64,000 nt of DNA. Origin: Antilocapra americana. Its lineage: Eukaryota > Chordata > Mammalia > Artiodactyla > Antilocapridae. A program made the position numbers and the translations under genes. Location: positions 4,771,910 to 4,835,909 of the forward strand of contig ML664161.1 of the NCBI GenBank assembly GCA_007570785.1. The letters are read 5' to 3'. This document shows, piece by piece, positions 1 through 11,700 of this stretch (position 1 is its first letter; every line of letters starts with the position of its first letter). The notes below the pieces were generated by a model. That model did no database searches. It was not told the origin of the DNA and worked only from the letters and a program-made list of their open reading frames with translations.

Positions 1-2277
1 AGTCCATCAACATCAAAAAAGGAAAAAGAACAGGGTAAGGCACAGGAATATTCACCAGTCTTTAAGAAGAAAGCATGGTCACACAACTGCAATATGTTGA
101 CAGCCTTTCATAGATATGAACAAAGAAATGCAATGGCTCATTTTCCTGTGATGTTAGAAACCCCCAAATCAACCACATAACTCCTTTAAAAAACTGACAG
201 TTTTTTTGCACAAAATTAGATATCAGTTGAAAAACGGGAACTTTATTTTCAATATAGCTTTAGCTTAGATTCATTTTTCCCCAGCTAGTCTCATGAAATA
301 GCACAAAAAGGCAATTGGATGTGGCAACTACAGGAAATATAACTTGTAAAAAATTTTTATTCTATGACAGTAACGAGCAAAAAAAATTCCAAAAGCACAT
401 AACAGATTGGAAAAGACGCTTCCAAGACGCTTCCACAAACATGTAAACAGAACAGCCAAAGATAGACTACATTTTTCATTAATCTAAAATGTATCTGTGC
501 TTCTTAGTTTTTAAAAAAATAGTTCTCAAGAATAAGTGAATTACTTGAAAGTATGTTAACAAATCTTTAGATTGTCCCAAAGAATTGCTCAAGAATTAAT
601 TAACTTTTTAATGTTGCTGTTAATGTAGTTAGAGAACTTTTGTTATTTTTTAAATGAATATGTTTAAATGTTTATGGAAAAACTAACGTCATTCAGTAAG
701 TAAGTAATGAAGGTAAAAGATCAAAGCTAAATGATTATTAAAAACCGACCTCTTCCCAATTTATTTTGAGGCAGCTTGCCCCAAATTTCACTTTATAAGA
801 TGGGCTAGTTCCATGTGCTATGCTAAGAATGAAAGGTTCTATGATTTAAAAATCCAGGAAAACACTTTGTGGTACAGACTCACAATATATCTTAGAATAC
901 TAAAGGTTCATAGAAGTCCTGTAGTAAAGATAAATGCTTAGCTTGGTTTAATCCAGTGCCTCATAAGCTTATTTAATGACGAAAATGTTTTTTATGTTAG
1001 TCACACAGCCTCAAGCAAAGAAAAACTATACAAAATACTGTTCCGTAAGATGAATGTAGTTGTTCCAAATACTGTAATGACATTTTTTCAAATCAAGTAT
1101 CCTTGGTTTGTCTGTATAGGTATAACATGGCTAACATTCATGGTATAACATTCATTCTTCTACGGTGTATGAATCTATGGTATATGTATTTAACATAATA
1201 TTCTTTGCTGAGTAATATGCCTTTTTGTTTGTGCTAACCTTGAAACTATCATAAGTCATGTAAAATACTAGGAATTTTGATTGACTACAGCTTCAGTAGT
1301 AATAAACAGCATAAAATTGCCCCAGATGTGACCTTGACACATATTGTGGTCAACAATACACTGTCCAGAACAAGGAAGATGACCAGAGACCTGAAATATT
1401 TCATTTGATATTGGCCACACATTTTAGGAACAATGTCAATAAAATGGAACTCTTCCTAAGGAGAACCACCCTTTTCCTGAATAGTCAATAATTTGTAAAC
1501 CATGATCTATAAGTAATGACTAAATGACAAAGAGGATGACAACTATTATCAGACACTTAAAATAGTAGTCACATGTGAAGGGATTCTTCTGTGTAGCCTC
1601 AAAAGGCAGAGCTTGTACAACTGGACTAACTTAGAGGGATTACTTCTGGTCCATATAATGAAGAGCCATTAACAATTACAACTATTCTAAAATAGAATGA
1701 GATTCCTCATGAGCTATTCAAAAAATATCAGAGGACAGATTGTTAGAGGTGGTGTAAAGTGGATTCATGAGTGGGTACATATATTTATTTGTGCTATCAT
1801 TTATCATCAAACATAAATCAGTTGCAGGTGTTGGAAGATGCAAAATTGAATAAAAATAGATAATTTAGATTGGACTAACATAACATCAATAAGCACATCA
1901 TTAGGTACCTAGAGTTCAATTTAGCTCAATGTTTGGATGGGTTCACATTACTTGTACACATAGAGTAGGTGAACTATTTATCGCCAGATAATATTTCTCT
2001 TCTCTCTTACTTTAAAGCTTCCCTCAGATTCTTTTAAGTACCTCACTTGGCACAAAGTAGAACAAAATGACATCCAAGGAAGTCAACTGCGTTGCCCACG
2101 AGTAAGAGAAGGTAAAGAAACAGAAGTGTGTGACCTTTTTGTACGTGCTCTTAGTAGAGGTTTTTTGAGGATAACAAGACATTACTTGGGGATAAAAACC
2201 TGTATGACCTAGAGGTAGAAAAATTTCCTTTTTCAAGACCATATAGTTGTTAATATAGTGAAACCACCTTTAAAAGC
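1..2277. other. AT-rich DNA, no gene recognised
   Basis: No exon with convincing splice sites, no RNA gene and no repeat family I can name. Short open frames here lack supporting motifs. It may hold upstream introns or first exons of the plus-strand LRR gene, but nothing in the sequence proves that. Confidence 0.5.
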
Positions 2278-2618
2278 ATACTCTTTTTCTTTTATTCATT
2301 TGTTTACTTTCGGGCTGTGGTGGGTCTTTGTTCCTGTGTGGGGGCTTTCTCTACTTGCCGTGAGGGGGGACTACCCTTCGCTGCAGTGCACGTCCTTCTC
2401 ACTGGGCTTCTGCATGGGCTCTGGTGTGCAGGGGCTTCAGCAGCTTCAGTGCGTGGGCTCAGTAGTCGCTGCTCTCAGGCTCTAGTACGTGGGCTCAGTT
2501 GTTGTGGTGCATGGGCTCAGCTGCTCAGTGGCATGTGCGCTCTTCCCAGACCAGGGATCAAATCAGTGTCCCCTGCGCTGTGAGGCAGACTCAACCACTG
2601 ACCACTGGAGAAGCCCTA
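2278..2618 (-). repeat. CHR-type tRNA-derived SINE
   Basis: The stretch reads gctgtggtgggtctttgttc ... cttcccagaccagggatcaa ... gaagccc, the reverse complement of the Cetartiodactyl CHR (tRNA-Glu-related) SINE. The T-rich A-tail complement lies at the low-coordinate side and the tRNA-like head at about 2618. Family assigned from memory of the consensus. Confidence 0.75.
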
Positions 2619-2728
2619 AAAGCATAATGTTAGAGCTAATCATATAAATAATAACATTCAATATTAAATATTGGAAAACAGAAACAGAAGAACCTGTAAT
2701 TCAATTATCAAGAAATAATCACTATGAC

Positions 2729-3577
2729 TTTTTTTTTTTAATTTTTACTTTATTGTGTTGGTTTTGCTATACATTGACATGAATCTGCCATGGGTTTACA
2801 TATGCTCCCCCTCCAAAACCCCCTCCCTCCTCCCTCCTGATTCCCTCTCTCTGGGTCATCCCGGTGCACCAGTCCCGAGCATCAAACCTGGGCTGGCGAT
2901 TGATTTCACATATGATAATTAACATGCTTCAATGCCATTCTCCCATATCATCCCACCCTTGCCCTTTTCCACAGAGTCCACGAGACTGTTCTATACATCT
3001 GCGTTCCTTTTGCTATCTCGCATGCAGGGTTCTCCTTACCATCTTTCTAAATTCCATATATATGCATTAGTATATTGTATTTTTGTTTTTCCTTCTGGCT
3101 TACTTCACTCTGGATAATAGGCTCCAGTTCCGTCCACCTGAGTAGAACTGCTTCAAATGAATTTTTTTTAATGCTGAGTAATATTCCATTGTGTATATGT
3201 ACCACAGCTTTCTTATCCATTCATCAGTTGATGGGCATCTAGGTTGCTTCCATGTCCTGGCTATTGTAAACAATGCGGCGATGAACATGGGGGTAGACGT
3301 GGCTCTTTCAATTCTGGTTTCCTCGGTGTGTATGCCCAGCAGTGGGATTGCTGGGTCATATGGCAGGTCTATTTTCAGTTTTTTAATGAATCTCCACACT
3401 GTTCTCCATAGTGGCTGTACTAGTTTGCATTCCCACCAACAGTGTAAGAGGGTTCCCTTTTCTCCACATCCTCTCCAGCATTTATTGCTTGTAGACTTTT
3501 GGATGGCAGCCATTCTGACTGGTGTAAAGTGGTACCTCATTGTGGTTTTGATTTGCATTTCTCTGATCATGAGTGAA
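2729..3577 (-). mobile_element. 5'-truncated bovine L1, 3' end
   Basis: The poly-T at 2729 is the complement of the A-tail, followed by the L1 3' UTR in reverse. From 3615 down to 3100 the minus strand encodes the C-terminal part of L1 ORF2 (motifs [45 protein letters not shown]). The copy is cut off upstream near 3577, so it lacks reverse transcriptase and cannot be autonomous. The same segment recurs at 62558-63412. Confidence 0.9.
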
Positions 3578-3933
3578 AAGCATGTATATATTTCCTTACA
3601 AAATAATGTGGACACTATATTTCTTGAGTTTTTTCATCTGATATTGTGAGCCTTTCTTTCCTCTATGTTATGAACATTATTCCAAACAAGTTGTTTAGAA
3701 GTTGCATATCTTTCCACCATAAGGGTATTATTAAATTTATTTAACCGATGATCTTTGTTGGAATTTTATGATCATGAATAGCACTGTTACTTCAGTGGAT
3801 GACTTTAAGCTGGTTAACCCTACATTGATTTAAAAAGCATTAAAAGAGGATCTAAATAAACCAGTGGTCTCATTGTGCCTTTTCACTAAACATTTTAAAC
3901 TTGGTAAAATAACCAATGCTTTATTATTCCTCT

Positions 3934-3978
3934 TTCATACTGTCAGATTTTATAAGTGTGCTGGTGTGACAGTATGAA
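3934..3978. repeat. 12-bp perfect inverted repeat (hairpin)
   Basis: TTCATACTGTCA at 3934-3945 is the exact reverse complement of TGACAGTATGAA at 3967-3978, with a 21-nt loop. No known family recognised. Confidence 0.8.
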
Positions 3979-4039
3979 GGATTTTTAATCTGAAACCCTT
4001 GATATATATAATGTTTGAAGTAGCTGCAATAGATTATTG

Positions 4040-4075
4040 TTCTGTAGGAACAGATAAAAGTTCTGTAGGAACAGA
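4040..4075. repeat. 15-bp direct repeat
   Basis: TTCTGTAGGAACAGA occurs at 4040-4054 and again at 4061-4075, 6 bp apart. Each copy is itself dyadic (TCTGT...ACAGA). Likely a small local duplication. Confidence 0.85.
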
Positions 4076-4837
4076 GACTGTTATCTTTTTGCGTCCTTCA
4101 TAAGTGGATGAAATAATATTAGACATAATTCCTGCTGCAGTGAGTATTTAGTCTTTATAAAATATCAAGTGTCTTGGCTAATTTACATCTGTATTTGTAG
4201 ACTTGCAGATACACTGTCTACCATATAATTGTAATATTGATTTCAGAAAAGTTGCTATAGGTATATTCATCTGCCCATTTCCACCTCTCAATCGCATTAG
4301 TTTACCCACTCATTCTTTTCTTCTTTCACTCGAACTCAAATGACAAAGGTGATTAAAATAACATCTATTATAAAGCTGTGAGTTAAATATGTTCTTATAG
4401 TTTAACTCTACCATATCTATTTGCAGCTAAGCATTCATTGGCTTACATAATAAAACATATTTTATGTAATAATTTAGATTACATATTATATTATTTTATA
4501 ATAATAAAGTGTTATTAGATGGTATATTAGAGGTAAATTACTCTTCCCTTTGAAGACCTTAGAATATTTTTCTAAGAGTAACAAATTATGGGAAATTAGT
4601 GACACATACGCACTTCTATATTTAAAGTAAATAACCAATAAAGACCTACTATAAAGAAATTTTAATGAAAAAATAAATAAACGATAAAAAATAAATTATA
4701 GAGAATTAGGAAGGAAGATCAGAGGCCATGGAGGCCAAGTATGTCACAGATATACAGTTCATCAACAAAAGAAAAAAAAAAAGCTTACATCAGGGGCTAA
4801 AGAAGGCAGGGTTGAGTAGGCTTTTAAACTTCAGTGT

Positions 4838-4992
4838 GTGCACAAGTTACCTGGGAGTGTGCGGAAAACACGGATTCCCAGGCCCTGTGCCTGAAGCATT
4901 TGATGTGGTTAGTATGTAGTGGCACCCTGGAATCTGCATTTATTAAAATTATTATAGGCGATTCCGTTGCAGGTGATCTGAGGTCCCTACTA
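4838..4992. repeat. MER3-like nonautonomous hAT element
   Basis: Contains the hallmarks caagttacctgggagtg, ggattcccaggccc, ctggaatctgcattt and ttgcaggtgatctgaggtcc, matching the palindromic-type MER3/MER5 group of ancient hAT-Charlie elements. Exact subfamily uncertain. Confidence 0.55.
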
Positions 4993-5638
4993 CGGGAAAA
5001 ACTGGTTGAGGGGGCTTGGAGAGAGGCAGGAAATGAAATTTGAATAGGAAGCAAAACACTGGGAATGGAATGTAAGAGTATTGGCATTTATGCAGGTATA
5101 TGTAGGGGGAGGTCGTTGATGATTGTGGCAGCCACCGTGAAGCAAAATAAATTGTATTTGGAGTGACAGGTGGAGAGTTGAGATTTAGAGAGATGCAGAG
5201 CTGAAGAAGCTGGAGGAGATGACAGGAGAATAAAAATCTAGGAGTAAACTGAAAATGAGCATGTGTAAAGAGAGTCCAGGGGTCTACTTCCGTCTCTAAG
5301 CAGCCAAGTCATGTGCTGAGGTCATCACTCAGCAAAATAGGCCCTCATGAAGATCCAGTGCTCATTCATGCAGAGGCTCTCATTGCTCTCCAGAGATAAG
5401 GCACATTTTGTTTCCATTAGGCCATTAACAACAGTCAACCTCTCACAAGTGACTGGTCGTAAAAGGAATGAGGCATGATCTAGGGGATGGGAAACAATGA
5501 AAAATCCCACCAGCTCAAGCCATGAAGAAAACAAATGTCCCTTGTTTGTTGCCCTAAATTTTGTTCAAGTATTTTTTGTGTGAGATGGAGAACAAGTGCA
5601 TTTCAAAAGCATTCTGATAAAAATGCCACTCTTTCTAG

Positions 5639-5727
5639 ATTAGATCCTGAAACACCCATCAAAATTACAACAGTTGATCTCAGTTGCCCCAATTGTACAT
5701 CCAGGAAGAGTTCCCAAGAAAAGAAAG
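5639..5727 (+). CDS. LRR gene, candidate exon A
   Basis: The acceptor is ccactctttctag/A with a plausible branch point (ttctgat) about 24 nt upstream. The donor is AAAG/GTTAGC, which is acceptable but not strong. The frame reads [16 protein letters not shown] then a Ser/Lys-rich end. It starts in phase 2 and ends in phase 1, exactly what exon B needs. The LRR part does not extend here, so support is splice signals plus phase only; weakest exon of the set. Confidence 0.45.
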
Positions 5728-8700
5728 GTTAGCTGGGGTGTGATAAACATCAATTTCCCAGGGCTTTGATTGCCAGATAGAGACTGACTTAACTCCTTCC
5801 AATGAAAGGAAGCCAAAGAGTATATTGTTGGCAGAATTCTTTTAAAGAATAAATTCTTCCTTTTGAAAAATCCCCTAGAAAGTTAATTCAGTCACTGCTG
5901 TTAGGAGTTACAAATCCAATGAAGGGACAAAGAACAAGCTCAGAGATGGCAGGTGAAAGCCAACATCCCTGGGCTGTCAGATATTCCAGACTTCAGTTCT
6001 CAGCTGCTGAGATATATCTTCAGTTACCAAGCAGGTCTGAGGTTTTTTTGTTTGTTTTGGTTTTTTTAGGAATCCAATTTAATACATCTCTTCACAGTGG
6101 AAGTGACCTTTGGCTTCTACCTTCAAAGAAATCTTTGCAAGCTGCTTTAAAAAGAAATAATTCAAAGAGCAAAAGATCAATAGATATCAAACAAACAATG
6201 CAGGGCAGAGTTTAATGACTCTGGTACAGCTATTGCACAAAGAAAGCTATCAAATTTGGTGTGGGGGAGATGGTGTAAATAAAGACAATAAAGCCTGAGG
6301 TCTCCCCAGTCAATGAGCTGACTGGTCCAGTTTTTCCAGCTCTATAACTTTTAATTCCAATCATGCTAATCAACAAAGAAGGTGATTTCCTAGCACAAGG
6401 ATATTTTATTTGTAAAGTAGTTAGAATACTACCACTTCAGGGTATGTAATTTCCTGAGTGGCAACATTACAGCTTGTTATGAGAGAAAATGCCTGAACGT
6501 GTAGGTTAGATTCTTGGCTTCCACCTGTGTCTGATGAAAGAACTTATGTTTTTGTCAAAATAATGAAGTATTGGCCTCTTACTCTTATTGCCTTCCATAA
6601 ATCCTTCATAAATAGATTCATTATCACCCATCAGAGTCCAGACAAACTTACCACAAAAAGCAAAGTTTTCTCTTGATAACTTCAATATCATTTCTGTGTT
6701 CTTTTAACCTTTGAAATCATGCATTCCAGAAAAAACTGGAGTGAGGAGAAGTGGGTACAAATGGTGCTAGGTCTGATTCTTAGAAATACAAGTTGTTAGA
6801 AGTTGGAGGGGAACTGAAATCAAACCTGGTGGCTCAGCAGTAAAGAATCTGTCTGCCAATGCAAGAGATGTGGGCTCTGTCTCTGGGTAGAGAAGATACC
6901 CTGGAGAAGGAAATGACAACACATTCCAGTATTCTTGCCTGGGAAATTCCATGGACAGAGGAGCCTAGTGGGCTATAGTCCATGGGGTCTCAAAAGAGTC
7001 AGACATGACTCAGTGACTAAACAACAAAGTTTAGGGTGGCTTTCAGGGGCTCGGTTGGCATCAGGAAACAGTGAAGTTTGCCTGTGGCAGCATGATAAGG
7101 GTGTCGGGGTCTATGACAATAAGAAAACCTATTTTGGTCTAAAAGTATTAGAAATAATTTTATAAATTAGAAATTTATAAAATCTTTATAAAGTATTGTG
7201 AACTTCAAACATAATTTCTCACCAAATTCAGGACTTGATAGGCCCTTGACGCTAGACTTCCCCATATTTTTGCAGACGTAGAAAACTGAACAGCTCAGAA
7301 AATTAAAATTAATCATCTGGAGTCAGACAATTACTTGCTACTTAACTCCAGACTGGAAACAAAATATCCTTTCCTCAACCCTGGAAGTTATGTGAAAACC
7401 TGATTTAGAGGACAATAAGGCTGGAAAATAGTAGGAAATGAGTTTGGAAATGGCGACTGGGATAAGATTGTAGAAAACATTGCCTGATGAAACTAGGCTT
7501 TTCCATCTTTATTTGTTAAGCAATAAGAAACTTCTGAAAGGTTTTGAAAATATCAGTCCCATGGTAAACGCTGTATTTAGGAGAATTGGATAGCAATTCG
7601 TGTCATTTATGCTGAAGAAGAGAAGATTACAAAGCAGAAGATCTAAGAGAAAGTAGCTACAGTTCAGGTAGGAAGATGTGAGTATCTGGACATTGAAAAG
7701 GAAGGGACAGATTCTCAAGGGGAAAACTGGTAAGATTAGGTGGTTTATTGAATTAAGAGACAAAAGAGAAAGAAAGTCAAGAGTGACTTCATGATCTCTA
7801 AAGAGAAAATTATAGGAAGATTAAAGCCACTATACTGATGATTTTTCTCACTTGCTTGAGCTGGAAGTAATTGATGTAAGATTAAAAGTTAACTGTACAT
7901 GTTGACTTTTCCCTACAGTTAACAGAAGTCATTCCTCCCTTTCAATTACTCTAGAAAGTCATCAAATTATCTCTGAGCCTCAAAATATTTGTCATAGTAA
8001 TGTGCTAAATTGCATTTAAAAGAAACCTATATGTGAGACTTTAAGTTAAAACTGACTTTTGATCCTCTGCAGAACCCTAGACTTGTGAACAATTTAAATT
8101 AAAATAATCTACAGCCCTATTTTTTTTTCTGATAACTGTATTCACTTTACTGTAAACTGAAAAAAAGTAAAGCAGATGAAAAAGAAATAAAATTGCTGAT
8201 TTGTTTGCTATTTCCTCTCTCTTGTTTAACTCATCTGGTGATGAGAGGGCCTAGGAAGAAAGCCCATCAGAGATGGCCACAAGGCTTCCAGAAGCAGGAA
8301 GAGAAACACAGGAACTGGGGGGTTTAAATATTTAATAATCATTTCTTGATTAATCTATTATTGTCATACCTGGGCATCTGATTCAGTGTTTTTACATTGG
8401 AGGTTTCACTGTATTTTGTTTGGAAGACATGAGAGTTATTCAGCAAACTTCAGGAAAAATAATTTTAAACAATTAGAAAGTGTTCATAGTGGTCAGGTCC
8501 TGGCCCCTCTTCTGTCCCCATCTCTCCCCCAGCCTGATTAGGCAGGCAAAAGTGTATTTAGTCACATATGTCACATTTTGTTCTTCTCACACTACGGGGA
8601 CATAAGAGTTCAATCCTGTCTCCCTCAGTCCTAATATCAAGTGGAAGTCAGGAGGGAGGTGGAACGGGGTTCTGGAAGGGGAACACATGTATACCCACGG

Positions 8701-11700
8701 TGGATTCATGTCAATGTATGGCAAAACCAACACAGTATTGTAAAGAAAAAAGTCTTTCTTGAATTTGTTACAATAAAAAAAAATTATAAAAATAAATAAA
8801 TAAATAAATAAAACAATCAGTCAAGCATCCAGTGAGGATGATGGTCTTGTCTTCCTGAACCTACTTCCAAGATCTCACCTTTTGATTTCTGCTCAGGACC
8901 CTCTGCCGAAGAACTGTTCTTCAGACAGGAGGAATGTACTTTGCCTTCACAGAAAAGAGTCCTTGAAAAAAACAAATGGGAAACATGGCTGCAAGAAAAC
9001 TGGGAGGACTGCACGGTGAGAGCTTAGGAAAAAAAAAAAAAAGCATATTTCTTTTGTTGACTAAATTATGGCATTTTTTAAAAGGTCAATTGCTAGAATA
9101 AACATCAAAACTTTAAGCACATCTCTAGAAATTTCTCTGAAAATAGTTGTGACTGGCACTCCATCTCTTTTTTCCACTCTTTCTCTTCATCAAGTCATGC
9201 TACTTATTTTCTAATCTTCGTTTTATATTGATATTGCTGAATTTTGGAAAAAGTCTAAAAGAACAGAGAATGAAATTGGATTTTTGATAATAAAAAAAGT
9301 CAAGTGTTGAATGATAATCCTTAACAATGAGTTTATGATGTAATTTGGATTCCTTTGAATGATGTGGTAAAAGCTAAAAGTTTTGATGAACTAGGGCAGC
9401 CACTGGGGTCTGAACAGAGCTATCCTGGGACAAATCAAATTTTCAGCAGTGAAGGATTTGAGGTGTGGTTTCTTGTTGCTGAAAATGACTCAGCTGACTG
9501 AGCCACTAGCACTGAAACAGTTTCCAAAGTTAGCTCTCAACCACTACCCACCTGTGGGGTTGCCATCACTCAAGCTTTCAAGTCACGGGTAAGCAGAGGA
9601 CTGAAGACTTAACTGTGAAAAATAAGCATTGGTAGCAATGAAAGTATAAATGAACTTCTTTATAACAGAGTAAGATGCCAATATTTTTGTTTTTCAAAGT
9701 GATCAAATTGCATATGAGGATTTTAGGAAATCTTCCAGAAATGAGACTTATTGGGATCTCCCAATGCCTTTCTGTTTCACAGATGAATCTTGTATGTCAT
9801 AGAATTCTAGAGTTAGGGGTTAGGAAGGAGCTTCAGATTGGATCTGGTCCATACACTTTCCTTTCAAAAAGGAAAGGAAAGTTTAGAAAAAGAAAAGATT
9901 TGCTCAAGGTCATGAAACTTATTAAGGGAAGCTAGGAAAGTAGAATATTGTTTCCCAGTACAATGTTTTCTTTTCTTTCTGAAATTAATTTTAATTAGTC
10001 TCATATAATGGATACATTACACTCTTTAAAATTTATATAGTGTACCTACTTATTTATTTGAAAAATTTAAACAACACACCTAAAACTTTAACTCCACTCC
10101 CAGGATTCTTTTTAAAAGTAATGATTCCAGTGTATACATGCATTTGTTCTTTAGAGCTATCATTTAAACCATAGATATATTGCAAAGACCAATAGTACCT
10201 TGCTAAAAATTTCTTGTAGAAAGTTTAATTGGCCTTTAGATAACTATACTGCAAGAGAATGGCTAAATGAACCATAATCTATCACAGAAAAACTTATTGG
10301 GAAAAGCAGCCAATTTGAGAAGGTGATGTTTAATGTGGAAATGATAGATATAATCTCAATATTTCTTTAGTTTTGTTTAGAATGAAGACCTTTTATACTT
10401 TGGGAAAATAGAACTTATAGTATCAAATTTCATAATGTTTAATGTCTGAATATATCAAGACCTTTTTAGATAGAGAGATATCTGTATTTCTTTAAAAATA
10501 GCAAATTATCTTGCTTCAAATTAAAAAAAGGAATGTCATCTTATGTAATAATTTCTAGTCACAGAAATTGATGGCAAAATTTTGGAAACAATAAAAGTAA
10601 AGTTGACTTTTAGAAATAGAGTTTATAAGAGCAATGCTACCACTGAGAGTGGTTTTAATCTCCTTGGCATCAAAGTTGACTGATGTTAAAAGTAAAAATA
10701 AAATATCCACTATCTCAGAAATATGCCACATTATGTATATGTATATATCCCTGGTTATTTTAAAATAAAATCATATTTTCCATCTTTTGAATGATAGCAT
10801 CGTACTCTGAAATTTTTATAAATGAGATTTCTGAGTATTTCCAAGGAGGCTAAAGACCAAGGTTCGATCCCTGGGTTGGGAAGAAGATCCCCTGGAGAAG
10901 AGAATGGCTACCCAGTCCAGTATTCTGGCCTGGAGAATTACATGGACTGTATATCCATGGGGTCGCAGAGTTGGACAGAACTAAGTGACTTTCATTTTCA
11001 AAGATAACTAATCATATAAACCCAAATAGTGCTTTACCCCCTCTACTTTTCATATCTAGAAAAATTTCAAAATCTAAGGGTCTTTCCATCTCTATCTGCC
11101 ACCTCCCACCTGGTGTTTAAACAATCCAGTCAATATCTTCACCCTCCTTCCCTATCTTGAAAATCTCTGCAATAATTATGAGTGTTTGCATGTGTGAATA
11201 TTTTAGAAGATCAAAAAACAAGACAGTAAAAACTGCTGACTTAAATATAAAACAGTTCAAATTAATAACTATTTTTAATAGTTGACAAAGCACTTGCTTT
11301 TTCTTTTTATTTGTTTTTCCCTTCAGAATTTGAACCTTTCATTTCAGGATTTGGGGGACCCTTATCAAGTTGAAAATTTTAACAGAATTCTTAGAAGACT
11401 AATTCGAGTTGAAACCCTCTGGTTAGTGGACAATTCGCTGGTGGATTTAAGTGCCATAAGATTGCCAAGGTACCTGCTCCCTAGCATGTCCAGTTACTAA
11501 GTTAAAGTCAAGTCTTTATTATACGGGTACATGTGATCAATGTCTTTACCTATTGTGTCTCCCCTCATGTGGTCAGGTCTTGAAAGTAAGAGTGCTAAGT
11601 GATGTCCGAGGAAGGCAAAAAGGGAAATTTATAAATCAAACTGTCAGGAAAAATCTATTCTTTTTCCAATTAATACTGTTATTACCAGTTCTTAGGGGGA

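Larger units (their letters stand above)
3586..4837. other. Intergenic or intronic, no gene recognised
   Basis: AT-rich sequence with no recognised coding content. It holds only the small hairpin and the 15-bp direct repeat listed separately. Confidence 0.5.

Noticed and set aside
3191..3649. Plus-strand 152-codon open frame
   Set aside because: Antisense of the reversed L1 ORF2 fragment at 2729-3577.
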